Shown: positions 1 to 7,919, numbered from the stretch's first letter. The stretch: 33,701 bases of DNA from Paracoccaceae bacterium (GCA_021741465.1 JAIOXV010000014.1:1-33701); one strand, 5' to 3'. Notes: generated from the letters alone by a model not told the origin. Made by a program: numbers and translations.

Positions 1-312
1 GGCGGGCGACAGGATGCGGATCGACACCGATTTGCCGCGCCCCAGAATGACAGGGGCTGCGGCGGCGCGGATAACCACGATGCCGGGTTCTGGCTTGCCT
101 TCCAAAAGCCCGGCAAAATCCACCTGCAACGCCTGCGTCAGGTTCCACAGGGTCGCAACCGTCGGCGAAGATTCCCCGCGCTCTATCTGGCTGACCATGC
201 TGCGCGAAACGCCCGACAGTTTTGCAACGGCATCCAGGCTCAGCCCACGCGCCTTGCGTGCCTCGCGCAACGAGGCAGCAAGCCGGTCATGGATATCGGA
301 ACGCGGGTTCAT
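1..312 (-). CDS. XRE-family regulator with cupin domain (partial)
   Basis: This is the N-terminal part (104 codons) of a helix-turn-helix transcription regulator; the rest lies beyond the left edge. Residues 10-65 form a classic XRE/Cro HTH, with the recognition region reading SGVSRSMVSQIERGESSPTV. After a short linker the visible end (VVIRAAAAPVILGRG) looks like the start of a C-terminal cupin domain, the usual partner in this family, which typically senses a small molecule. The ATG at 310-312 gives the family-like start MNPRSDIHDRL; an in-frame GTG lies three codons upstream. Its targets cannot be read from the sequence. It is on the same strand as selO, which ends 126 bases upstream of its start. 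Confidence 0.85.
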   Translation of the reverse strand, partial: MNPRSDIHDRLAASLREARKARGLSLDAVAKLSGVSRSMVSQIERGESSPTVATLWNLTQALQVDFAGLLEGKPEPGIVVIRAAAAPVILGRGKSVSIRILSPA

Positions 313-394
313 GGGCGGCACAGTGCGACCTATGGGCGTGTCGGTCAACCGTCCAAGGTGCTGCGGGCACGGGTTTTTCATTTTGCTTGCAGCA

Positions 395-415
395 GCCGCC
401 GGCAGGTGCGGCGGC
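395..415 (-). terminator. Hairpin downstream of selO
   Basis: A 7-bp perfect GC stem (395-401 with 409-415) and a 7-base loop lie 24 bases past the selO stop. No T-run follows it on the minus strand, so it is at best a weak or Rho-assisted terminator. The remaining bases between selO and the XRE gene (313-438) show no other feature. Confidence 0.3.
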
Positions 416-438
416 GGCAAGGCCCGGCAAAGCCGCGC

Positions 439-1818
439 TTAAGTGCCGCAAAAGGTAACATAGCTTCCAAAGCCTTCAGGCGCGGGCAATGCAAAGGCCT
501 CGCGCCCGGCGGCTGGGGCAAAGGGACGGCGCAGTTCGGCCAAAAGGGCGGTGAAAGGGGCCATGTCGCCCAAGGTTGCCGCCTCAAGAGCGGCCTCGAC
601 CAGATGGTTGCGCGGGATCACCACCGGGTTAACCTGTTGCATCGCCGCAAGATCGGGGCCAAGGGCGCGCCAGCGCTGTTGCCAATCTTGCAGCGCCGGG
701 GCAACGGCCCTGCCCTCGCTCAGCGCGCGGAAAAACTGCGTCCAATCCTCGCCCGGCAAAAGCAAAAGCAAGTCATCGGTCAGCGCGGCATCGGGCGCGC
801 CAAGCCCAAGCTTGGCCGCCATCACAGCCAGGAATTCATCCCGGTAGATCTCGGCGATTGCGCCCAACCGTTCATTGGCCAGCGTTACGGCGCGCGCCTC
901 ATCCGCATCGAAAAACGGCAAAAGACATTCGGCCAGCCGCGCCAGGTTCCAACCCAAAATCAACGGCTGATTGCCGTAGGCATAGCGCCCCTGCCTGTCG
1001 ATCGAGGAAAAGACCGTGCCGGGCGCATAGGCATCCATAAAGGCGCAGGGGCCATAGTCGATGGTTTCGCCCGACAATGCCATATTGTCGGTGTTCATCA
1101 CGCCATGAACGAAACCCAGCCCCATCCACTGTGCGATCAGCTTTGCCTGCGCCCGCGTCACCGCATCAAAAAGCCCAAGCCCATCGCCGGGCGACAGTTG
1201 CGGATAATGCCGTGCGATGGTGTAATCCATCAAGGCGCGCAGCTTGTCGTCTTCGCCCCGCGCGGCAAAGAACTGAAAGGACCCCACCCGAATATGGCTG
1301 GCCGCCACCCGCGCAACGACAGCACCGGGCAAGGCACCACCATCGCGCCAGACCGTCTCGCCCGTGATGACAACCGCCAGCGCGCGGGTGGTCGCCACGC
1401 CCATCGCGGCCATGGATTCGGAAATCAGGAATTCGCGCAGCATCGGGCCAAGGGCCGCCTTGCCGTCGCCGCCCCGCGAAAAAGGCGTTCGGCCCGATCC
1501 CTTTAACTGAATATCCCAGCGCCGCCCGTCAGGGCCAAGCACTTCGCCAAGCAGATGCGCGCGCCCGTCGCCAAGCTGGGCTGAAAAGCCGCCAAACTGA
1601 TGACCCGCATAGGCCAGCGCAACCGGCTCCGCACCTGGCGGCACTTCGGCCCCCGAAAACCATCGGGCGGCATGGCGCTGCACCTCTGGCGAGAGGGCCA
1701 ACTCTGCCGCCAAATCGCCATTCCAGACCACAAGTTTCGGATCAGGTGCCACGTCCGGATCAAGCCGCAGAAAACTTCCCGGCAGGCTGCGCAGCCATGT
1801 GTTGTCAAACCCGATCAT
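439..1818 (-). CDS. selO: Protein adenylyltransferase SelO (YdiU/UPF0061 family)
   Basis: SelO is a pseudokinase-fold enzyme that transfers AMP from ATP to Ser, Thr or Tyr of target proteins; in bacteria it is linked to redox stress and S-glutathionylation. The 459-residue product has the expected length. Visible hallmarks are AYAGHQFGGFSAQLGDGRA (70-87), the nucleotide-binding stretch QLKGSGRTPFSRGGDGK (104-120, Lys106), the catalytic HGVMNTDNM (Asp244, Asn245) and the metal-binding DYGP (Asp254). The C-terminus TFCGT places Cys457 where eukaryotic homologues carry selenocysteine; Cys258 is a plausible disulfide partner, as described for the E. coli enzyme. The ATG at 1818 is preceded by AAAGGGAA; the longer open frame to 1887 adds unrelated residues. 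Confidence 0.95.
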   Translation of the reverse strand: MIGFDNTWLRSLPGSFLRLDPDVAPDPKLVVWNGDLAAELALSPEVQRHAARWFSGAEVPPGAEPVALAYAGHQFGGFSAQLGDGRAHLLGEVLGPDGRRWDIQLKGSGRTPFSRGGDGKAALGPMLREFLISESMAAMGVATTRALAVVITGETVWRDGGALPGAVVARVAASHIRVGSFQFFAARGEDDKLRALMDYTIARHYPQLSPGDGLGLFDAVTRAQAKLIAQWMGLGFVHGVMNTDNMALSGETIDYGPCAFMDAYAPGTVFSSIDRQGRYAYGNQPLILGWNLARLAECLLPFFDADEARAVTLANERLGAIAEIYRDEFLAVMAAKLGLGAPDAALTDDLLLLLPGEDWTQFFRALSEGRAVAPALQDWQQRWRALGPDLAAMQQVNPVVIPRNHLVEAALEAATLGDMAPFTALLAELRRPFAPAAGREAFALPAPEGFGSYVTFCGT

Positions 1819-1954
1819 GCTGATTCCCTTTTGCCCCCGACAATTCGCGAAAAGGCCGCCCCGTTTTGGCAACCGCCGCAAAAGCAATGTGGATCAGGCC
1901 ATGCGGTTTGGCCAGCCATGGCAAAAGCCACTTTTTACGGTGAATGGAATGAAA

Positions 1955-2031
1955 TGGTCGGGGCGAGAGGATTCGAACCCCCGGCCTACGGTACCCAAAA
2001 CCGTCGCGCTACCAGACTGCGCTACGCCCCG
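1955..2031 (-). tRNA. tRNA-Pro (anticodon TGG)
   Basis: A complete 77-base cloverleaf is encoded, including the 3' CCA (1955-1957). The acceptor stem CGGGGCG pairs with CGCCCCG, the anticodon stem ACGGT/ACCGT encloses the loop TTTGGGT with anticodon TGG (reads CCA and other Pro codons), and the T-arm contains GGTTCGAATCC. It follows the DUF192 gene on the same strand after 41 bases. Confidence 0.97.
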
Positions 2032-2072
2032 ACGCGGGTCTTCCTAACCCGCTTTGTCGGGATTGAAAAGCC

Positions 2073-2555
2073 TTAGGGCGCGTCACAAGACCAGATTGCT
2101 GCAGCCCCGATCGCGGGGTGGCGCATCGCGGCCCCGGGGGCTATGCCCATTGGGCCGGCAAGGCCTGCATTGATCTCCAGCACAAAGGCCACATCCGGGC
2201 CGCCATCGATGAAGGTTTCATCCATCGGCCGGGCGTTTGGGTGCACATGGCTGACCCGGCCCGTGGCATCGACAAAGATCATGTCCAGTGCCAAAGGCGT
2301 GTTCTTCATCCAGAAGGTTGCATGTTTGGGTTCGGGAAAGACGAAAAGCATACCAGAAGCCATCGGCATGTTTTCGCGGAACATCAACCCTTGCGCCCGT
2401 TCGTCAGGGTCATCGGCCAGTTCTACGGCAAAGCGCTGCACAGCGCCCGAGGATGTGCGGAATTCAACGTGATCTTCCAGGCACTCAGCCCAGGCGCAGC
2501 CGCCCCAAAGGGCAGCCGCCAAAGCCAGTGTCAGACGCGCGCTGCGGTATCCCAT
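2073..2555 (-). CDS. DUF192 family secreted protein
   Basis: A 160-residue exported protein of the DUF192 family, small beta-rich proteins of unsettled function found widely in bacteria and archaea. Residues 1-23 form a Sec signal peptide (RSAR, hydrophobic core LTLALAAALWGG, cleavage after AWA). The mature part shows family signatures: ELADDPDERAQGLMFRENMP (about 45-64), GMLFVFPEPKHATFWMKNTP (about 68-87), LDMIFVD, and FVLEINAG near the C-terminus. It overlaps the end of the upstream cold-shock gene by 25 bases on the same strand, so the two are probably co-transcribed and translationally coupled. The role of the pairing is unknown. Confidence 0.9.
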   Translation of the reverse strand: MGYRSARLTLALAAALWGGCAWAECLEDHVEFRTSSGAVQRFAVELADDPDERAQGLMFRENMPMASGMLFVFPEPKHATFWMKNTPLALDMIFVDATGRVSHVHPNARPMDETFIDGGPDVAFVLEINAGLAGPMGIAPGAAMRHPAIGAAAIWSCDAP

Positions 2556-3058
2556 GACAAGACCTGTACGGCCATGCGTCCCCGCTTGCCATCCACGATG
2601 CGCAAGCCGATCGCCTCGCCTGCCTGCAGATCGGCAAAGCCAGAATGGCGCAAAACCTCAATATGAACAAAAACATCTTCACTGCGCGCAAAAACATTGG
2701 CAAAGCCAAAACCCTTGCCCTTGTCGAACCATTTTACCCGGGCCGCTTCGATGGGCAAAGCGGCAAGATCGGCCATGGATTCGCCAATCGCCTCATCGGC
2801 CAAGGGGAAGGGCGCACCGGCTGGCGGCTCGATCTTCAGAACCTCAACGGCCTGAATACCGCGTTGCGTGCGCTGGATTTTCGCGGTGATGCCCGCGCCA
2901 TCCGCAACTGTGTTCTGCCCGAAGTTCCGAAGGATATTGGCGTGCAGCAGAATGTCCGAAGTCTCACCGTCGGCGACGATGAACCCGAAACCCTTTGCAG
3001 GATCGAACCATTTCACTTCGCCCTGGATCGTGTCCAGGATCTCTTGATCTTCCGTCAT
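2531..3058 (-). CDS. Two-domain cold-shock protein (tandem CSD)
   Basis: A 175-residue protein with two cold-shock (S1-like OB-fold) domains that bind single-stranded RNA or DNA. The first (about 10-75) carries GEVKWFDPAKGFGFIV with the RNP1-type KGFGFI; the second (about 105-170) carries ARVKWFDKGKGFGFANV and DVFVHIEVL, the RNP2-like motif. An acidic linker (about 80-103) joins them. Tandem CSD proteins of this size are common in Rhodobacterales, whereas typical CspA proteins are near 70 residues. The ATG at 3058 (MTEDQEIL) is chosen from family N-termini; its ribosome site GGGGAAA lies rather far upstream, and in-frame ATGs exist at 3094 and 3115. The leader holds a 14-bp palindrome. Confidence 0.88.
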   Translation of the reverse strand: MTEDQEILDTIQGEVKWFDPAKGFGFIVADGETSDILLHANILRNFGQNTVADGAGITAKIQRTQRGIQAVEVLKIEPPAGAPFPLADEAIGESMADLAALPIEAARVKWFDKGKGFGFANVFARSEDVFVHIEVLRHSGFADLQAGEAIGLRIVDGKRGRMAVQVLSWDTAARV

Positions 3059-3114
3059 TTTAGAGCCGTTTCCCCAGATAAAGCCCGTGACCATTTCATT
3101 CCGCCAAAACGACA

Positions 3115-3128
3115 TGACTTGCAAGTCA
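3115..3128. promoter_or_regulatory. Perfect 14-bp palindrome ahead of the cold-shock gene
   Basis: TGACTTGCAAGTCA is a perfect inverted repeat 57 bases upstream of the chosen start at 3058, in the 126-base gap between pdxH and the cold-shock gene. It looks like an operator for a dimeric regulator. It is one base shorter in its spacer than the TGA-N9-TCA iron box of Rhodobacterales, so I do not assign a regulator. Confidence 0.4.
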
Positions 3129-3184
3129 ATTTCATTACACTTTCGGTCAGAATTCAAGCTTTTACCGTTCACGAAGCGTGAAAA

Positions 3185-3805
3185 TTAAGGGTTGAGGCGT
3201 TGAACTTTCCATTCATCTTTCTGCGAAGCGCGAGTCCACTTGAACCGGTCGTGCAACCTGAACGGGCCATCGGCCCAGAACTCTATTTCCACAGGTAGAA
3301 TTCGGAATCCCCCCCAGAACGGCGGGCGCTTTGGCATCGGGCCATGGGTCACCGTGATCTTGGCAACATCGGCCATCAAGGCCCCGCGCGAGGCAAGCGG
3401 CTGCGACTGGTTGCTGGCCCAAGCCCCAAGCCGCGACTGCAGCGAACGCGAGTTGTAATAGGCATCCGCCTGCGGGCCCTCTTCCCGCACAACAGTGCCG
3501 CGCACCCGGATCTGCCGGCGCAGGGATTTCCAATGCATGACAAAGGCGGCCTTGCCGCTGGCGGTCAATTCCTGACCCTTGGCGCTGCCATAGTTGGTGT
3601 AAAAGACAAAAGCGCCACCGCCCTCGCTTGCAGGTTCGATTTCCTTCAGCAAGACCATCCGCACATTCGGCAGGCCATCTGCATCGACCGAGGCGAGTGC
3701 GATTGCGTTGGGATCGTTGAGTTCAGTCGCCTCCGCCTCGGTCAGCCAGGATTGCGCCAAGGCAAAGGGATCATCGCCTGAAAATATGCCTGTCCGGTCG
3801 CTCAT
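3185..3805 (-). CDS. pdxH: Pyridoxamine 5'-phosphate oxidase
   Basis: PdxH uses FMN and oxygen to oxidise pyridoxine or pyridoxamine 5'-phosphate to pyridoxal 5'-phosphate (PLP), the cofactor of several enzymes encoded in this window. The 206-residue protein has the usual family length and fold. It shows [22 protein letters not shown] (about 34-55), [15 protein letters not shown], the FMN/substrate region [34 protein letters not shown] and the C-terminal dimerisation region with FRLHDRFKW and WKVQRLNP. The ATG at 3805 follows AGGAAAGG at good spacing; the upstream in-frame ATG at 3826 lies 5' of that site. It is divergent from fabI with 115 bases between the two starts. Confidence 0.95.
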   Translation of the reverse strand: MSDRTGIFSGDDPFALAQSWLTEAEATELNDPNAIALASVDADGLPNVRMVLLKEIEPASEGGGAFVFYTNYGSAKGQELTASGKAAFVMHWKSLRRQIRVRGTVVREEGPQADAYYNSRSLQSRLGAWASNQSQPLASRGALMADVAKITVTHGPMPKRPPFWGGFRILPVEIEFWADGPFRLHDRFKWTRASQKDEWKVQRLNP

Positions 3806-3855
3806 CTGTCTGCCTTTCCTGTGCATTCTGCTGTGTTCGGCCCGATTGCCCGCCC

Positions 3856-3884
3856 TTGATAGCGGACAGTCTTTCGCCTACACG
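3856..3884 (+). promoter_or_regulatory. Possible fabI promoter
   Basis: A TTGATA (3856-3861) and a TACACG (3879-3884) are separated by 17 bases, 37 bases ahead of the fabI ATG, in the divergent pdxH/fabI gap. The -10 match is poor, so this is only a candidate. Confidence 0.3.
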
Positions 3885-3920
3885 TCGATGTCACAATCAA
3901 GGGTGGGCGAGGACGACCAA

Positions 3921-4754
3921 ATGTCAACCGGACTAATGGCAGGAAAACGTGGCCTCATCATGGGGCTGGCCAATGACAAATCGATTGCATGGGGCATCGC
4001 CCAGCAACTGGCCGCCCATGGCGCAGAGATTGCGTTTTCGTACCAGGGCGAGGCGCTGAAAAAGCGGGTTGAACCGCTTGCCGCCTCGATCGGGATGAAC
4101 ACCTTTGTCGAATGCGACGTGACCGATGAGGCGTCGATGGACGGGCTTTTCGCGGCGCTGGCCGAGAAATGGGGCAAGATCGACTTTCTGGTCCATGCCA
4201 TCGGCTTTTCCGACAAAAGCGAATTGCGCGGACGTTATGTTGACACCTCACGTCAGAACTTCCTGATGACGATGGACATTTCGGTCTATTCCTTCACCGC
4301 CGTCTGCCAGCGTGCCTGCGCGATGATGAACCCTGGTGGCAGCCTTTTGACGCTTACCTATTACGGTGCCGAAAAGGTCATGCCGCATTACAACGTCATG
4401 GGCGTGGCCAAGGCCGGGCTTGAGGCATCGGTCAAATATCTGGCCGAAGACCTTGGCAAGGACGGCATCCGCGTGAACGCCATTTCGGCAGGCCCGATCA
4501 AGACGCTGGCCGCGTCGGGTATTGGTGATTTCCGCTATATCATGCGTTGGAACGAGCTGAATTCGCCCCTGCGCCGCAACGTGACCCAAGACGAGGTCGG
4601 CAAGGCTGCGGTTTACCTGCTGTCGGATCTGGGCTCTGGCACCACGGGCGAGAACCTGCATGTCGATGCGGGCTATCATGTGGTTGGCATGAAGGCGGTG
4701 GATGCCCCCGATATCGACGTGGTCACGGCCAAAGCCCAAAAGGGTGAGGCATGA
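3921..4754 (+). CDS. fabI: Enoyl-[acyl-carrier-protein] reductase (NADH)
   Basis: FabI catalyses the last step of each round of type II fatty acid elongation, reducing trans-2-enoyl-ACP with NAD(P)H. The 277-residue short-chain dehydrogenase-like protein begins its Rossmann fold with GLIMGLANDKSIAWGIAQQL (11-30). It has the FabI-type active site YYGAEKVMPHYNVMGVAK, giving Tyr147, Tyr157 and Lys164 as counterparts of E. coli Tyr146, Tyr156 and Lys163. Substrate loop residues ISAGPIKTLAASGI are present, a region typical of triclosan-binding FabI. The start at 3921 has a GAGGA ribosome site 7 bases upstream; the open frame extends to 3708 without family similarity. Its TGA overlaps the next gene's ATG (ATGA), indicating coupling. 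Confidence 0.95.
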   Translation: MSTGLMAGKRGLIMGLANDKSIAWGIAQQLAAHGAEIAFSYQGEALKKRVEPLAASIGMNTFVECDVTDEASMDGLFAALAEKWGKIDFLVHAIGFSDKSELRGRYVDTSRQNFLMTMDISVYSFTAVCQRACAMMNPGGSLLTLTYYGAEKVMPHYNVMGVAKAGLEASVKYLAEDLGKDGIRVNAISAGPIKTLAASGIGDFRYIMRWNELNSPLRRNVTQDEVGKAAVYLLSDLGSGTTGENLHVDAGYHVVGMKAVDAPDIDVVTAKAQKGEA

Positions 4755-5365
4755 CGCTTGCCGCGTTTCTTGCCGTAGCCCTGCTTCACCTGATGGCCGC
4801 CATCAGCCCCGGGCCTGCGGTTTTGATGTCGGCCCGCACGGGCGTGACCGAAGGGCTGCGCACGGGGGCCTTTCTGGCCGCGGGCATTGGCGTTGGCGGC
4901 GTGCTTTGGGCCATGGCCGCGCTGTTCGGGTTGAACATCGTCTTTCAGGCCGCCCCGGTGCTGTTGTGGGTGCTGAAAATCGCCGGCGGGCTTTATCTGA
5001 TCTGGATGGCCTGGGGCATGTGGAAATCTGCCGATCAGCCGCTGGACATGGGCAAGGATGCCGCCCCTCCACGCTCGGCCGTTTCGGCTTTTCGGCTGGG
5101 TTTGGTGACGCAATTGGCCAACCCCAAACCGGCCGTGCTGTTTTCGGCGATCTTTGTCGGCACCGTGCCACAAGGCACGCCGATGTGGGTCTATGCCGCG
5201 CTTTTGGCTGTGGTCTTTCTGAACGAAACCATCTGGAACATTCTGGTTGCCCGGATCTTTTCGTTTGAACGGTCCAAAACCACTTATATCAGTCTGAAAA
5301 CCCTGATCGACCGCAGCTTCGGCGGGCTTCTCGCCCTGCTTGGGGTCAAGATCGCCGCAACCTGA
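4751..5365 (+). CDS. LysE/RhtB family amino acid exporter
   Basis: A 204-residue inner-membrane protein of the LysE/RhtB translocator family, which export amino acids or related metabolites. It has about six hydrophobic segments and the conserved N-terminal motif [21 protein letters not shown] (19-39), followed by [17 protein letters not shown] and a second conserved stretch with [15 protein letters not shown] (about 116-130). Family length is about 200-210 residues. The ATG overlaps the fabI stop (ATGA), and gpt follows after 13 bases, so the three genes form an operon. The substrate cannot be deduced. Confidence 0.88.
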   Translation: MTLAAFLAVALLHLMAAISPGPAVLMSARTGVTEGLRTGAFLAAGIGVGGVLWAMAALFGLNIVFQAAPVLLWVLKIAGGLYLIWMAWGMWKSADQPLDMGKDAAPPRSAVSAFRLGLVTQLANPKPAVLFSAIFVGTVPQGTPMWVYAALLAVVFLNETIWNILVARIFSFERSKTTYISLKTLIDRSFGGLLALLGVKIAAT

Positions 5366-5378
5366 AGGGGAGCCTGCC

Positions 5379-5900
5379 ATGAACGACCGCCTGCCGCACG
5401 AAAAGGGCTTCCACGTGTCTTGGGACCAGATCCATCGCGATGCCCGCGCGCTTGCCTGGCGGTTGGATGGCAAGGGGCCGGGCGAAGGTGGGGCCTGGAA
5501 GGCCGTGGTCGGCATCACCCGCGGCGGCCTTGTGCCCGCGATGATCGTCAGCCGCGAGCTGGACATCCGGGTGGTCGATACGATTTCGGTGAAATCCTAT
5601 CATCTGGGCGGCGGCGCGGCGGATCAACGGGCCGAAGCACAGGTCATCAAATCGCCGCAAGCCGAGTTGATGGGCGATGGCACGGGCATTTTGATTGTCG
5701 ATGATCTGGTCGACAGCGGCAAGACGCTGGAACTGGTGCGCAGCCTCTACCCCAATGCCCATTTCGCGACCGTCTACGCCAAGCCCTCGGGCAAGCCGAT
5801 GGTTGACAGCTATATCACCGAGGTCAGCCAGGACACCTGGATCTTCTTTCCGTGGGACATGGCGCTGCAATACGTCCAGCCCTTCCGCGGGAAAGACTGA
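5379..5900 (+). CDS. gpt: Xanthine(-guanine) phosphoribosyltransferase
   Basis: This purine salvage enzyme converts guanine, xanthine or hypoxanthine plus PRPP to the nucleotide monophosphate. The 173-residue protein has the type I PRTase fold: [17 protein letters not shown] (45-61) forms the pyrophosphate loop, and [15 protein letters not shown] (104-118) is the PRPP-binding motif with paired Asp residues. The C-terminal region [12 protein letters not shown] carries the purine-binding aromatic residues expected for XGPRT rather than for adenine PRTases. The ATG at 5379 follows AAGGGGAG, 13 bases after the exporter stop, so it is the third gene of the fabI operon. Confidence 0.92.
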   Translation: MNDRLPHEKGFHVSWDQIHRDARALAWRLDGKGPGEGGAWKAVVGITRGGLVPAMIVSRELDIRVVDTISVKSYHLGGGAADQRAEAQVIKSPQAELMGDGTGILIVDDLVDSGKTLELVRSLYPNAHFATVYAKPSGKPMVDSYITEVSQDTWIFFPWDMALQYVQPFRGKD

Positions 5901-5904
5901 GGGC

Positions 5905-5921
5905 CGCCAGCCCTTCTGGCG
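5905..5921 (+). terminator. Hairpin after gpt
   Basis: CGCCAG and CTGGCG form a 6-bp stem with a 5-base loop just after the gpt stop. No T-run follows, so it may be a weak terminator or RNA 3'-end structure. Confidence 0.35.
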
Positions 5922-5968
5922 TGGGGTTCGAAATAGTGCTTTGCAGATGTAGGTTTTCTTGATTTACT

Positions 5969-5992
5969 CCCCCACGTTGTGTGGTTCGGGGG
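5969..5992 (+). promoter_or_regulatory. Hairpin covering the lipoprotein ribosome site
   Basis: CCCCC (5969-5973) can pair with GGGGG (5988-5992), and the latter is the only Shine-Dalgarno-like element before the lipoprotein start at 6002. The pairing could restrict translation initiation. A competing inner pairing CCAC/GTGG is also possible. Confidence 0.3.
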
Positions 5993-6001
5993 TAAATGGT
6001 A

Positions 6002-6553
6002 ATGCGTATCGCCGTTGTTTTTTCGCCTTTGGCGCTTGTGCTTGCAGGATGTGTGTCTGTGACAGACCAGTTGGCGGCCTCGGGCCCGGATTTGGGAAAA
6101 CCCGCGCCAAAACGCCAGACGCTGATTGTCACCGATGCGGATGAGGGCCGAAACCAAGGCGACGGCTGCGAGTTGAAAAACCCCACCAATGCTGGAACTT
6201 GCGACGATGGGCGCAACGTGATCGCGCAGTCCAAGCCCGCGCAACCCGCAACGACCCAGGCATCGGCCAAATCATCGGCCCGGACTGACCGCCCCTTTGT
6301 GCCCAGCGATTGCACGACCTACGGGCTTGGCGGCTATGCGCTCTTGGCTGAATTGGGCCACCGAATGAAGGATTGGAAAGCCTATTGCAACGCGCAAGAA
6401 AGCCAATCCGCGACTCAGGCTGTCGTCACCGACGACGGTGACCGCGGCGGCACGTGGTATTGCGAGGACAACGTTGATGGGTCGGGCAATTACGGCACTT
6501 GGGAGATGACCCAGCACCCCGAGCGCTATTACGATTGCAAGCGGGTCGACTGA
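6002..6553 (+). CDS. Putative lipoprotein of unknown function
   Basis: A 183-residue predicted lipoprotein that I do not recognise. MRIAVVFSPLALVLAGC gives a short signal peptide with a good lipobox (LAGC, Cys17). The mature part starts with a polar, low-complexity region rich in Ala, Gln, Lys and Ser (about 70-95). A C-terminal region (about 98-183) follows with spaced cysteines and aromatics: DCTTYGLGGYALLAELGH, WKAYC, GGTWYCED and GSGNYGTWEMTQ, ending in YYDCKRVD. Four or more Cys residues in the mature chain suggest periplasmic disulfides. An ATG two codons earlier (5996) is possible, but 6002 has better spacing from the GGGGG site. It stands alone between gpt and an aminotransferase; its base composition is slightly less GC-rich than its neighbours. 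Confidence 0.72.
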   Translation: MRIAVVFSPLALVLAGCVSVTDQLAASGPDLGKPAPKRQTLIVTDADEGRNQGDGCELKNPTNAGTCDDGRNVIAQSKPAQPATTQASAKSSARTDRPFVPSDCTTYGLGGYALLAELGHRMKDWKAYCNAQESQSATQAVVTDDGDRGGTWYCEDNVDGSGNYGTWEMTQHPERYYDCKRVD

Positions 6554-6568
6554 TCGGTGCGCTCAGGG

Positions 6569-6580
6569 GGCTTGCAAGCC
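6569..6580. promoter_or_regulatory. Perfect 12-bp palindrome GGCTTGCAAGCC
   Basis: A perfect inverted repeat in the 119-base gap between the lipoprotein and the aminotransferase. It shares the 8-base core CTTGCAAG with the palindrome at 3115-3128. It could be an operator, or a short hairpin at the 3' end of the lipoprotein transcript. Confidence 0.3.
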
Positions 6581-6672
6581 GCGCCAATCTCGCGACAAAT
6601 CGGGCGGTAAACTCAGATGCCAGCACAAGCGCTCATAAGGGCAACTGTGCGGCCCGCGAAAGGCGCTGCCCG

Positions 6673-7851
6673 ATGACCCACCCCTTGAACCCTGCGATGG
6701 CCGCCACTTTTGCCCCTCCGGTGATGGAGGCGCGGCGCTGGTTGACAGGGGTCGCCTTCCCGCCAGAACGCCCGCTTATCAACGTAAGCCAGGCCGCCCC
6801 GGTGGAAAACCCGCCGCTGGGCCTTCGCCAAGCCTTGGCAGAGGCGGCACTGAACAACCCCGACGCCCATCTTTACGGCCCGGTTCTGGGCCTGCCCGCC
6901 TTGCGCGCCGAAATCGCGGCGCAATGGTCGGCGGCTTATGGTGGCACTATTGGTGCCGAACAGGTGGCCATCACCCAAGGCTGCAATCAGGCCTTCTGCG
7001 CCGTCATGTCCACCCTTGCCGGTGCGGGTGATGAGGTGATCTTGCCGACGCCGTGGTATTTCAACCACAAGATGTGGCTTGATATGCAAGGGGTCAAAAC
7101 CGTGCCGCTGCCCGCAGGCGAAGGGCTGATCCCCGTCGCGGCCGAGGCGGAAAAGCTGATAACCGACCGCACCCGCGCGCTTGTGCTGGTCTCGCCCAAC
7201 AACCCCGGCGGCAGCGAATACCCGGCTGAAACGCTGGCGGCGTTCCATGCCCTGGCCCGCCGCCACGGGCTGGCGCTGATCGTGGATGAAACCTACCGCG
7301 ATTTCGACAGCCGGCCCGGCCGGCCGCATGACCTGTTCACCGATCCCGATTGGGCGCGTGATTTCATCCATCTTTACAGCTTTTCAAAAACCTACCGGCT
7401 GACCGGGCACCGCGTGGGCGCGGTGGTGGCCGGGGCCGACCGTCTGGCCGAGATCGAGAAATTTCTTGATACCGTGGCCATCTGCCCCAGCCAGTTGGGC
7501 CAGATCGGCGCGCTTTGGGGCATGCAGAACCTTGCCCAATGGGTGGCCGGCGAACGCGCCGAGATCCTTGCCCGCCGTGCGGCCATGGTCGGGGGCTTTG
7601 GCGCCCTGCCCGATTGGAAGCTTTTGGGCTGCGGGGCGTATTTTGCCTATGTCGAGCATCCTTTCGACATGGCCTCTGACGCGCTGTGCAAACGGCTGGT
7701 GGCCGAGGCGGGGCTTTTGATGCTGCCCGGCACCATGTTCCAGCCCGAAGGGTCACAGGCGGGCAAACGGCAGATCCGCATTGCCTTTGCCAATGCCGGT
7801 TCCACTGGAATTGCCGAGATGTTTACCCGTCTGGCGCATTGGCGGGCCTAA
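6673..7851 (+). CDS. PLP-dependent aminotransferase, class I/II
   Basis: A 392-residue fold-type I aminotransferase. The family moves an amino group between an amino acid and a 2-oxo acid using PLP. Visible marks are NPDAHLYGPVLGLPALRAEI (substrate loop), ITQGCNQAF, PTPWYFNHKMWLDMQG, VSPNNPGGSEYP, the PLP-ring aspartate in LIVDETYRDF, and the Schiff-base lysine in SFSKTYRLTGHRVGA (Lys239). The C-terminal arginine in QIRIAFANAG would bind the substrate carboxylate. The exact substrate is not clear; it resembles the aspartate/aromatic aminotransferase group. The ATG at 6673 follows GAAAGG; the open frame upstream to 6499 runs into the lipoprotein gene. It is 68 bases upstream of the PpiD-like gene. 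Confidence 0.88.
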   Translation: MTHPLNPAMAATFAPPVMEARRWLTGVAFPPERPLINVSQAAPVENPPLGLRQALAEAALNNPDAHLYGPVLGLPALRAEIAAQWSAAYGGTIGAEQVAITQGCNQAFCAVMSTLAGAGDEVILPTPWYFNHKMWLDMQGVKTVPLPAGEGLIPVAAEAEKLITDRTRALVLVSPNNPGGSEYPAETLAAFHALARRHGLALIVDETYRDFDSRPGRPHDLFTDPDWARDFIHLYSFSKTYRLTGHRVGAVVAGADRLAEIEKFLDTVAICPSQLGQIGALWGMQNLAQWVAGERAEILARRAAMVGGFGALPDWKLLGCGAYFAYVEHPFDMASDALCKRLVAEAGLLMLPGTMFQPEGSQAGKRQIRIAFANAGSTGIAEMFTRLAHWRA

Positions 7852-7919
7852 GCCCATCTTGCCCCCCCGCGCCTGACCACTTAGACAGTCCCGCAAAGCC
7901 GCCCAAACAGGGAAATCCC

